A DNA stretch of 45,911 nucleotides from Armatimonadota bacterium (lineage in GTDB: Bacteria > Sysuimicrobiota > Sysuimicrobiia > Sysuimicrobiales > Sysuimicrobiaceae), in NCBI GenBank assembly GCA_025060455.1, contig JANXBY010000071.1, positions 1 through 45,911 on the forward strand. The letters run 5' to 3'. The notes beneath the pieces are model-generated. The model was not told the origin of the DNA and did not search any database. It worked only from the letters and a program-made list of their open reading frames with translations. Of this stretch, positions 15,856 to 22,503 are shown one piece after another (the first letter of the stretch is position 1; every line of letters begins with the position of its first letter). The position numbers and the translations under genes were made by a program.

Positions 15856-15869
15856 AGGAGGAGGGGAAC

Positions 15870-16868
15870 ATGGCGACTGCGGACAAGGTGCTCGTGTACG
15901 ACCGCATCAAGGGGGTCAAACAGATCCCCCTGGAAGAGTTTTACACCTCCGGCCACCGCACGTGCCAGGGCTGCGAGTCGGCCACCGTGATGCGGCAGTT
16001 CATCAAGGCCGCGGGGCCCCGGACGGTGGTGGCCGGGTCCACAGGCTGCATGTACGTGGCCAACACCAGCTACATGACGACCCCCTGGATTGTCCCCTGG
16101 ATGCACACCCAGCTGGGTGCCGGGGGCTCGTCCGCGGTGGGGATGGCCGCGGGGCTTCGGGCCCTCATGCGGAAGAACCGGATCCCGCAGGAGAAGATCA
16201 ACGTGATCTCCTTCTGCGGAGACCTGGGCGGCGGGGACATGGGACTGTCGGGGATCTCCGGAGCTCTGCAAACGGACTACGACCTGCTCATCATTATGTA
16301 CGATAATGAGTCCGCGGCCAACACCGACATCCAGGCCACCGGGCTGACCACCTGGGGGGCCCAGACGACCTTCAGCCCCGTGGGGAAGGTGGAACGGATC
16401 ATGCACCGGCGGTGGAAGAAGAACGTAGCGGCCATGCTGGCGGTGGGGCACCCTAACTGCCGGTACGTGGCCACCGCCTGCGCCACCTACCCGCCCGTGG
16501 ACTTCCTGAACAAGGTCCGCAAAGCCTTGAGCATCGGGGGGCCGACCTTCATCCACACCTACGACCCCTGCCCGAAGGGGTGGGACTTCCACCCCCGCTA
16601 CTCGCACGAGCTGGGTGAGCTGGGCGTGCGGTCGGGCCTGCTGCCCCTGTACGAGATCATCGACGGACAGGTGGTGTACACGTACGACGCCCGGAAGACG
16701 GGCAAGGGCCGGATCCCCGTCCGCGAGTATCTGACGAAGCAGGGCCGGTTCGCCCACCTGACGGAGGAGGATATCGCCTACATCCAGCGCATGGTGGACG
16801 AGATGTGGGACGAGTGGGAGGTCCCGGGAGTGGCGCCCTTCCGCGGCACGCTCAAGGTTTCCGCGTGA
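15870..16868 (+). CDS. oxalate oxidoreductase-like beta subunit (TPP-binding)
   Basis: The 332-residue protein is the thiamine pyrophosphate-binding beta subunit. The TPP motif starts at GDLGGGDMGLSG and ends at YDNESAANTDIQATG. Cysteines for the proximal 4Fe-4S cluster lie in RTCQGCESATV, GSTGCMY and YDPCPKGW. With the alpha and gamma-delta subunits it would form an enzyme splitting oxalate to two CO2 and passing two electrons to ferredoxin; coenzyme A is not needed in the known oxalate enzyme. AGGAGGGG lies 3 bases before the ATG and the gene begins 14 bases after alpha ends, so all three are one operon. Confidence 0.88.
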   Translation: MATADKVLVYDRIKGVKQIPLEEFYTSGHRTCQGCESATVMRQFIKAAGPRTVVAGSTGCMYVANTSYMTTPWIVPWMHTQLGAGGSSAVGMAAGLRALMRKNRIPQEKINVISFCGDLGGGDMGLSGISGALQTDYDLLIIMYDNESAANTDIQATGLTTWGAQTTFSPVGKVERIMHRRWKKNVAAMLAVGHPNCRYVATACATYPPVDFLNKVRKALSIGGPTFIHTYDPCPKGWDFHPRYSHELGELGVRSGLLPLYEIIDGQVVYTYDARKTGKGRIPVREYLTKQGRFAHLTEEDIAYIQRMVDEMWDEWEVPGVAPFRGTLKVSA

Positions 16869-16901
16869 CGGGAGGCCGGGAGGAGTTCGGGCGAAGGGGG
16901 C

Positions 16902-16952
16902 GTACATAGAAGAATAGAAAATTGGAGGAAAAATCTGAGCGCTAGGCTCAGA
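16902..16952 (+). promoter_or_regulatory. AT-rich spacer with hairpin between oxidoreductase and transporter genes
   Basis: Between the beta subunit and TctC lies a strikingly A-rich stretch (about 16902-16934) followed by a 7-bp hairpin TCTGAGC/GCTCAGA (16934-16940 and 16946-16952, loop 5). There is no T-tract, so this is not a classical terminator. It could reduce or process the transcript between the two modules, or be a promoter region for the transporter. Confidence 0.4.
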
Positions 16953-16975
16953 AATACCGGAAGGGGGAATGGGGA

Positions 16976-17983
16976 ATGGGGCTCGTGCGCAAGGCCTCGC
17001 TGACCCTGTGGATCGTGTGTGTCGTAGGGCTGCTGGGCTCTGGGGTCTGGGGCGCCCCGGCCTGGCAGCCCAACCGTCCCGTGGAGTGGACGGTCCCCGC
17101 GGGGACGGGCGGTGGTGCAGACCAGCAGGCCCGCCTGATGGCGCCGCTCATCGAGAAATACCGGCTCTCCCCTCAGCCCTTCATCCCGATCAACCGGCCC
17201 GCGGGTGCGGGTGCTCAGGCGTTCCTCTGGATGATCGACAAGACGGGGGACCCGCACACCATCCTGATCACCCTCGACAGTCTGTTCGCCACACCCGCGG
17301 CGCAGGTGATCCGGAAGCGGGACGGCTCGCGGTTCACCTGGCGGGACCTGTCGCCCATCGCGCGGCTGCTCCTCGACCACTTTGTCCTCTGGGTCCACGC
17401 CGAGTCGCCCTACCGGACCCTGGACGACTTCGTCCGTGCGGCGAAGGCAGGCCCGCCGGGAAGGCTGAAGATGGCGGGGACGGGCTCCAAGCAGGAGGAC
17501 GAGATCATCATGGTCATGCTGGAGCAGGCGTGGGGTGCCAAGTTCACCTACGTCCCCTTCCCCGGCGGTGGGGCGGTGGCTGCGGCCCTGGTGGGCAAGC
17601 AGGTGGACTTCACGGTGAACAACCCCATCGAGGCCGTAGGACACTGGGAGGCAGGTCGGGTCCGTCCGCTCGCCATCTTCGCCTCTGAACGAGTCCGGGT
17701 GGGCAAGTGGGGAGAGATTCCCACCATGAAAGAGTTGGGCTATCCCCTCGAGTATCAGATGCTGCGGGGGATCTTCGGCCCGCCCCAGATGCCCCCGGAA
17801 GCGGTCGCGTTCTACCAGGAGGTGTTCCGGCGCGTGCTGGACACCCCGGAGATGGAGGACTTTATCGAGCGCGGTGCGTACACGAAGGCGTACCTGACGG
17901 GACGTGAGTTCCTTCAGTGGCTTGAGCGGAAGGACGCCCAGGTGCGCACCCTGATGGACAAAGCGGGCTGGCTGGCTAAGTAG
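16976..17983 (+). CDS. tctC: tripartite tricarboxylate transporter substrate-binding protein (TctC/Bug)
   Basis: The 335-residue secreted protein has a signal peptide (hydrophobic core LTLWIVCVVGLLGSGV, cleavage near VWGAP). The TctC fold follows: RPVEWTVPAGTGGGADQQAR, the acid-binding loop region AGTGSKQEDE, YVPFPGGGAVAAALVGKQVDF and GIFGPPQMP. Such proteins capture carboxylates outside the inner membrane and hand them to TctAB. There is no lipobox cysteine, so it is predicted to be soluble in a periplasm. It is encoded right after the oxalate-type oxidoreductase, which suggests that its ligand is the enzyme's substrate. This is inference. Confidence 0.9.
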   Translation: MGLVRKASLTLWIVCVVGLLGSGVWGAPAWQPNRPVEWTVPAGTGGGADQQARLMAPLIEKYRLSPQPFIPINRPAGAGAQAFLWMIDKTGDPHTILITLDSLFATPAAQVIRKRDGSRFTWRDLSPIARLLLDHFVLWVHAESPYRTLDDFVRAAKAGPPGRLKMAGTGSKQEDEIIMVMLEQAWGAKFTYVPFPGGGAVAAALVGKQVDFTVNNPIEAVGHWEAGRVRPLAIFASERVRVGKWGEIPTMKELGYPLEYQMLRGIFGPPQMPPEAVAFYQEVFRRVLDTPEMEDFIERGAYTKAYLTGREFLQWLERKDAQVRTLMDKAGWLAK

Positions 17984-18014
17984 CGGGCCTCGGGGAGGAA
18001 AAAGGGGGCCGGGG

Positions 18015-18488
18015 GTGCGGAAGGCTGGGCTGACGTTCGCGGTGGCGATGGTGCTAGCCGGGGTAGTGCTCCTACGGGAAGCCACCCGGCTTCCCACCGG
18101 GTGGACAGCCTCTGGCCCTGGTCCCGGCTTCTTCCCCTTCTGGTTGGCAGCGGGCTTCACCGTCAGCGCCTTCGCGGTCCTCCTGCGTGAGTGGACTGCG
18201 AACCAGGGCAAGGGGGAGCGATTCCTGCCGGAGGGGGCTGGGAAGCGCATCGCGGTGGTGTTCCTGCCCATGGCGGCCGTGGTGGGCTTGCTCCACTACC
18301 TGGGTGTGTATATGGGCGGGCTGCTGTACCTGCTCGGCTACAGCCGCCTCGTGGGACGCCACTCGTGGCCGACGGTCCTAGCGGTGAGCGTTGGGGTCCC
18401 CCTGACGCTGTTCTTTGTGTTCGAACGTTGGTTCCTCATGCCGATGCCCAAGGGGATTGTTCTGGAGTGGCTCCTGTACGGAAGGTAG
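18015..18488 (+). CDS. tctB: tripartite tricarboxylate transporter small membrane subunit TctB
   Basis: The 157-residue protein has four hydrophobic segments (LTFAVAMVLAGVVLL, GFFPFWLAAGFTVSAFAVLL, RIAVVFLPMAAVVGLL and a split C-terminal pair ending TVLAVSVGVPLTLFFVF). It also has the family's GPGPGFFPFWLA near residue 35. It is the small integral subunit needed for TctA function. The GTG start at 18015 follows GGAGGAAAAAGGGGG. It lies 31 bases after tctC and 3 bases before tctA. Confidence 0.85.
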   Translation: MRKAGLTFAVAMVLAGVVLLREATRLPTGWTASGPGPGFFPFWLAAGFTVSAFAVLLREWTANQGKGERFLPEGAGKRIAVVFLPMAAVVGLLHYLGVYMGGLLYLLGYSRLVGRHSWPTVLAVSVGVPLTLFFVFERWFLMPMPKGIVLEWLLYGR

Positions 18489-18491
18489 CGT

Positions 18492-20033
18492 ATGGATTTC
18501 ATTCGGACGTTCCAGGATCTGCTGTACGGGCTCGCGGTGGCCGCATCTCCGCAGAACCTCCTCGTGGCCGTGATCGGCCTCCTGTTGGGGACCGCCATCG
18601 GTGTACTACCGGGGTTGGGCGGGACGAACGGAGTCGCCCTGCTCCTCCCCCTCACCTTCCACCTGAGCCCGACCGCGGCCATCATCTTGCTGAGCTGCGT
18701 ATACTGGGGGGCCATCTTCGGTGGGGCCATCACCTCCATCCTGTTCCGAATTCCTGGAGAACCGTGGTCGGTGGCCACCATGTTCGACGGCTACCCCCTG
18801 GCCCGACGAGGGAAGCCTGGGGTGGCATTGACGGCTGCCTTCGTGGCGTCCTTCATCGGAGCGCTTATCTCCATTGTGCTGTTCACCTTCTTCGCACCGC
18901 CCCTGGCCGAGATGGCCCTGAAATTCGGACCGCCCGAGAACTTCGCTGTCCTGCTCCTTGCCTTCGCCAGCATCGCGGGGCTCGAGGGGGGAGATCCCGT
19001 CAAGGCGTTGACCATGACGTTTCTCGGCCTCCTGTTGGCGACCGTGGGGTTTGACATCGTCAGCGGGACGCCTCGGATGACGTTCGGGTTGGTCGCCCTG
19101 CAGAGTGGAGTCAGCTTCGTCGTCATCGCCATCGGACTGTTCGGGATCGGCGAGATCCTCTTGACCGTAGAGGAGAAACTCCGGCTCGACGGCCTGAAAG
19201 CCCGCCTCAGCTTCCGCGAGGTGTGGGAGACCTGCCGGATGTTCCGGAACTACATTGGGACCCTGATCCGCAGCGCCCTCCTGGGATTCTGGATCGGGAT
19301 CCTCCCGGGGACAGGCGCTACGCCCGCCTCCTTCATGGGCTACGGGATGGCCCGGCAGTTCAGCCCTCGCGGTTCTCGGTTCGGGACCGGAGAGGTTGAG
19401 GGGATCGTGGCGCCCAACACGGCCGCCCATGCAGCGGGAATCGGTTCCCTGCTACCCATGATCACCCTGGGCATCCCCGGTTCCCCGACTGCCGCGGTGA
19501 TGCTGGCAGGCCTGTTCATCTGGGGTCTGAACCCAGGTCCCCTCCTCTTCCAGGAGAACCGGGAGTTCGTCTGGGGTTTGGTCGGTTCGATGTACCTGGC
19601 CAACGTCCTTGGGGTCCTGATGGTGCTGACCATGGTGCCGCTCTTTGCTGCCATCGTGCGGATTCCGTTCGCCATCTTGGCACCCCTGATCGTCATCCTG
19701 TGCAGCGTGGGTGCTTACGCGGTCAACAACCAGGTGTTGGATCTGTGGATCATGCTGGGCTCGGGGCTGGCGGGGTACCTGTTCAAGAAGCTCGGTTATC
19801 CCCTAGCGCCGTTGGTGGTCGCCCTGGTGCTGGGCGACATGACGGAGCAGGCGTTCCGTCAGAGCCTCATCATGGGCCAGGGCTCGCCGGCCATCTTCTT
19901 CACGCGGCCCATCGCGGCGTTCTTCGTCGTGACGGCTCTCGCGATCTTCCTCTTCCCCTTCGCCCGCAGCGCCCTGCGGCGCGCCCGGGGCGGCGCGGTC
20001 GCCGCAGAGGCACCAGGGACCGCGGGATCCTGA
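18492..20033 (+). CDS. tctA: tripartite tricarboxylate transporter large membrane subunit TctA
   Basis: The 513-residue polytopic protein is the permease of the secondary, ion-coupled TctCBA system. The two halves are related. Each carries the conserved loop: GVLPGLGGTNGVALLLPLTF in the first half, and GILPGTGATPASFMGYGMAR in the second. About 10-12 hydrophobic segments are visible. With tctC and tctB it forms a complete uptake system for a small carboxylate. Codon third positions look a little less G/C-biased than in the adjacent oxidoreductase genes, which would fit separate acquisition, though I have not measured it. Confidence 0.92.
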   Translation: MDFIRTFQDLLYGLAVAASPQNLLVAVIGLLLGTAIGVLPGLGGTNGVALLLPLTFHLSPTAAIILLSCVYWGAIFGGAITSILFRIPGEPWSVATMFDGYPLARRGKPGVALTAAFVASFIGALISIVLFTFFAPPLAEMALKFGPPENFAVLLLAFASIAGLEGGDPVKALTMTFLGLLLATVGFDIVSGTPRMTFGLVALQSGVSFVVIAIGLFGIGEILLTVEEKLRLDGLKARLSFREVWETCRMFRNYIGTLIRSALLGFWIGILPGTGATPASFMGYGMARQFSPRGSRFGTGEVEGIVAPNTAAHAAGIGSLLPMITLGIPGSPTAAVMLAGLFIWGLNPGPLLFQENREFVWGLVGSMYLANVLGVLMVLTMVPLFAAIVRIPFAILAPLIVILCSVGAYAVNNQVLDLWIMLGSGLAGYLFKKLGYPLAPLVVALVLGDMTEQAFRQSLIMGQGSPAIFFTRPIAAFFVVTALAIFLFPFARSALRRARGGAVAAEAPGTAGS

Positions 20034-20045
20034 CGGGAGCCCGGC

Positions 20046-20858
20046 TTGGGGATCGTCGCCTTCACCCGTGAACTGGGCAGCCTCGGCACCTTCATCGCGG
20101 AGGAGCTGGCCCGCAGGCGTGGGTATCGGTTTGTCCGCCGGGAGATCCTCGAGGCGGCTGCCCGCACGAGTCCTCTGACCGAAGACGAGCTCACGCGGCT
20201 GGTGGAAAGTCCACCTGGACTCTGGGAGCGGCTCAGCCTGCCGGCCCGCCGCCACTTCTACCACGTGGCAGCCCGGGTGCTGGAGTACGCGCAGGCGGAT
20301 GACGTGGTGATTTTGGGGCGCTGGTCCACCATGCTCCTGCGAGGAGTGCGGCACGCGGTCCGGGTGCGGGTGTGCGCTCCGCTCCCCATCCGTGTCGAAC
20401 GGCTGGCGGAGCGCCTGGGCGTGTCCAGGTCAGAGGCCCAGGCCATCGCGGAACGGTACGATCATGGCGTGCGGGCGCGGATCCGCCAGTTCTTCGACGT
20501 GGAGTGGGAGGACAGCGACCTGTACGACCTCGTGATCAACACGGAGCGGATCGGCGTGGAGCGTGGGTGCGAGCTGGTGGAGCACCTCGTGGACAGCCCG
20601 GAGTTCCAGCCCGATGAGGCCTCCCGCCAGGAGGTCCGGGACCGATCACTGGCCGCGCGCGTCCAAGAGATGCTGAAGTCCGATGACCGTTTGGGACACG
20701 TGGACCTGCACGTGACCGCCCGACAAGGCACAGTGACTCTGGAGGGCGTGGTGTTCGGGCCGGAGGAGCGACGGGTGGTGCTGGAGGTGGTGAGATCCGT
20801 CCCCGGTGTGGCCGCGGTGGACGACCGGCTCACTGTGGCCCGCATGCCTATCCGGTGA
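20046..20858 (+). CDS. cytidylate-kinase-like protein fused to a BON domain
   Basis: Residues about 1-190 resemble the cytidylate kinase-like family (PF13189 type): TRELGSLGTFIAEELARRRGYRFV takes the place of a P-loop, followed by ADDVVILGRWSTMLL and VERLAERLGVSRSEAQAI. The P-loop is degenerate, with no GKS/T. Residues about 205-268 form a BON domain (AARVQEMLKSDDRLGHVDLHV, ARQGTVTLEGVVFG, VRSVPGVAAVDDRL), usually a lipid- or ligand-binding module. The TTG start at 20046 is the earliest supported start, 12 bases after tctA. Kinase-like proteins of this family often accompany carboxylate transporters, where they may act as sensors. The function is unknown. Confidence 0.7.
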   Translation: MGIVAFTRELGSLGTFIAEELARRRGYRFVRREILEAAARTSPLTEDELTRLVESPPGLWERLSLPARRHFYHVAARVLEYAQADDVVILGRWSTMLLRGVRHAVRVRVCAPLPIRVERLAERLGVSRSEAQAIAERYDHGVRARIRQFFDVEWEDSDLYDLVINTERIGVERGCELVEHLVDSPEFQPDEASRQEVRDRSLAARVQEMLKSDDRLGHVDLHVTARQGTVTLEGVVFGPEERRVVLEVVRSVPGVAAVDDRLTVARMPIR

Positions 20859-21137
20859 AGCATGTTCTCCCTTACGGGCCGACCCGTCCCGCGTCTGGTA
20901 CCATCCCCTCGGGGCGCGTCCGCAGAGGCGCCGCTGCCTTCGGTGGGAGGCAAGAGCCACCGGTAACTCCCGCTGAGCGACGTGCAAACCAGCAGGACCG
21001 CCGCCGGCGCCATCGGGGGAGCGTCCCCCCTTCGGGCCTTGCCCAGCGGGGGTCTCGGTGGTAGCAGAAGTGAGGGAGGCACTCGGACCCCGGCCAGGGA
21101 TCCTCCACGTGGTGGAATGGCACACCGGTGAGGACGG
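20859..21137 (+). other. structured untranslated leader upstream of fdhD
   Basis: No convincing gene is seen in this 279-base stretch; the 69-residue plus-strand frame and the 83-residue minus-strand frame look like GC-rich shadows. Several inverted repeats stand out: CGGTGG/CCACCG near 20940-20962, GGGGGA/TCCCCC near 21015-21029, and CCACGTGG near 21108. Together they suggest a folded leader RNA or processed spacer before fdhD. I compared it by eye with the Moco, cobalamin, FMN, TPP and glycine riboswitch cores and found no match. Confidence 0.35.
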
Positions 21138-21995
21138 TTGACGACCGTGGGGCGTCCGGCTTCCAAAGTCCGCGCGGCGGTGCGCGTTGTCCGCGGTGAC
21201 CGGCTGGAGGTTCGTACGGACTTTCTGGCCACGGAGGAGCCCCTGGAGGTGCGGCTTGCCGCAGGTCCCCACCGCAGGACGGTGGCGGTCACCATGCGGA
21301 CGCCTGGGCACGACTTCGAGCTCGCCGCGGGGTTCCTCTTCAGCGAGGGGGTGGTTCGCGGGCGGGAAGACATTGCCCGCATCGCGTACTGCCTGGACTC
21401 GGACCTTGCTGGAGAGCAGACGTACAACGTGGTCACCGTGGAACTCCGCCGGGACGACCTGCCGGAGCTGGGTTTCCTGGAGCGCCACTTCTTCACCACC
21501 AGCGCCTGCGGGGTGTGTGGGAAGGCCAGCCTGGACGTCCTTTGGGCCCGTGGGTGTGCGCCTGTGAACGGCGGGGTGCAGATCGATCCTCGGCTTCTAG
21601 CCGAGCTGCCCGACCGCCTGCAGCAGGCTCAGAGCCTGTTCGCGCACACGGGAGGCCTGCACGCGGCGGCCCTGTTCGACGGCGAAGGGCAGCTCGTGGC
21701 CCTTCGGGAGGACGTCGGCCGGCACAACGCCATGGACAAGCTGGTGGGGTGGGCTCTGTTGGAGGGCAAGCTCCCGTGGCGTGACTACGTGGTGATGGTG
21801 AGCGGACGTGCCAGCTTCGAGCTCGTGCAGAAAGCCGTGGTGGCGGGTGCACCGGTGTTCTGCGCGGTTTCCGCGCCCACAAGCCTCGCGGTGGAGGTGG
21901 CCAAGGCTTTCCGGGTGACCCTGGTCGGCTTTTTGCGCGGCGACCGGTTCAACGTCTACGCTGAACCGTCCCGGATTACAGGGATGTCGTCCTAG
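21138..21995 (+). CDS. fdhD: formate dehydrogenase accessory sulfurtransferase FdhD
   Basis: FdhD moves sulfur from a cysteine desulfurase to the molybdenum/tungsten bis-guanine dinucleotide cofactor of formate dehydrogenases. The 285-residue protein has the family marks MRTPGHDFELAAGFLFSEG, the CxxC in TTSACGVCGKAS (Cys124 and Cys127), GGLHAAALF and REDVGRHNAMDKLVG. The annotated TTG start at 21138 gives a normal length. A formate dehydrogenase must be encoded elsewhere in the genome. Placement beside an oxalate-type oxidoreductase is sensible, because oxalate metabolism in acetogen-like organisms feeds CO2/formate chemistry. The gene ends at a strong terminator. Confidence 0.93.
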   Translation: MTTVGRPASKVRAAVRVVRGDRLEVRTDFLATEEPLEVRLAAGPHRRTVAVTMRTPGHDFELAAGFLFSEGVVRGREDIARIAYCLDSDLAGEQTYNVVTVELRRDDLPELGFLERHFFTTSACGVCGKASLDVLWARGCAPVNGGVQIDPRLLAELPDRLQQAQSLFAHTGGLHAAALFDGEGQLVALREDVGRHNAMDKLVGWALLEGKLPWRDYVVMVSGRASFELVQKAVVAGAPVFCAVSAPTSLAVEVAKAFRVTLVGFLRGDRFNVYAEPSRITGMSS

Positions 21996-21999
21996 AGCC

Positions 22000-22034
22000 C
22001 CCCAAAGGTCGCGCCGGCGATCTTTGGGGTTTTC
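22000..22034 (+). terminator. fdhD: Rho-independent terminator after fdhD
   Basis: CCCCAAAG (22000-22007) pairs with CTTTGGGG (22022-22029), extended inward by about four more pairs around a 6-base loop. TTTT follows at 22030-22033. It begins 4 bases after the fdhD stop codon and closes the rightward transcript. Confidence 0.9.
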
Positions 22035-22130
22035 TGTCCCCGCAGCGCGTTCCGTGTTTGGTGGCTGGGATCATCCTCAGTCCCCGGCAGGCTGGGCCTT
22101 TGCTGCGTCCCTCAAGCAGGCTGGTGTCCG

Positions 22131-22200
22131 TGGCGGAGGGCCGGTGGGAATCGAACCCATCCCGCCCGGGCTGACCAACAGGTCCCGGAGCTCTGCGGGC
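22131..22200 (-). pseudogene. tRNA 3'-end-like fragment (possibly serine/selenocysteine type)
   Basis: On the minus strand the sequence ends in TGGGTTCGATTCCCA, a canonical T-arm with TTCGATT loop, then a CGGCCCTCC acceptor-like strand, G and CCA. A long variable-arm-like stem (CCGGG/CCCGG) lies upstream. No matching 5' acceptor strand (GGAGGGCCG) is found within a plausible length. The nearest partial match, GGAGGTTC at 22256-22249, would give a 126-base molecule. The spacer between T-stem and CCA is also two bases too long for an ordinary tRNA and one too long for bacterial tRNA-Sec. I read it as a broken tRNA or the tRNA-end half of an old integration site. Confidence 0.4.
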
Positions 22201-22503
22201 TTGTTGGCATCTCGCAGCACCTGCGCCGCCAAGTCCGCCGGGCCCGCTGAACCTCCCCGCGACTGGGGTCTTCGAGCCCCGCACGCGCCACCCACACCCG
22301 TAGCTCCTCGACCGCCCGCAGCCGCTCGTCCGTCCGCCGGGGCCGGTGGCTAGGAAGCCACGGGTGGAAGGAGCGATCTGCGGGTAGCCGCGCGGGCCCG
22401 TCCGTCTGCCGCTGAGCCCCCCGGCCACCAGCGGCCACTTGTCTACCCGCCCTGGTCCCGCCCCGCGGCTTCGGTGGAAGTCGGCTCCGTCGCTGTGCGC
22501 CGG
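22201..22503. other. convergent intergenic region without a clear gene
   Basis: This stretch lies between the tRNA-like fragment and the end of citrate synthase. A minus-strand frame gives a protein-like piece around RTDERLRAVEELRVWVARAG (about 22345-22285). It continues in another frame as DLAAQVLRDANKPAELRDLL (about 22235-22175), as if one gene had suffered a frameshift. No start, ribosome site or family is recognised, so I do not call a gene. Confidence 0.3.

Noticed and set aside
13432-16868. Calling the complex pyruvate:ferredoxin oxidoreductase
   Set aside because: The alpha subunit lacks the YPITPS motif and has the arginine pattern of the oxalate enzyme; the gamma domain also lacks the usual glycine-rich start.
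20859-21137. A known riboswitch class before fdhD
   Set aside because: By eye none of the conserved cores of the Moco, cobalamin, TPP, FMN or glycine classes is present.
22131-22256. A functional selenocysteine tRNA
   Set aside because: No matching 5' acceptor strand or UCA anticodon loop is found and the spacing does not fit.
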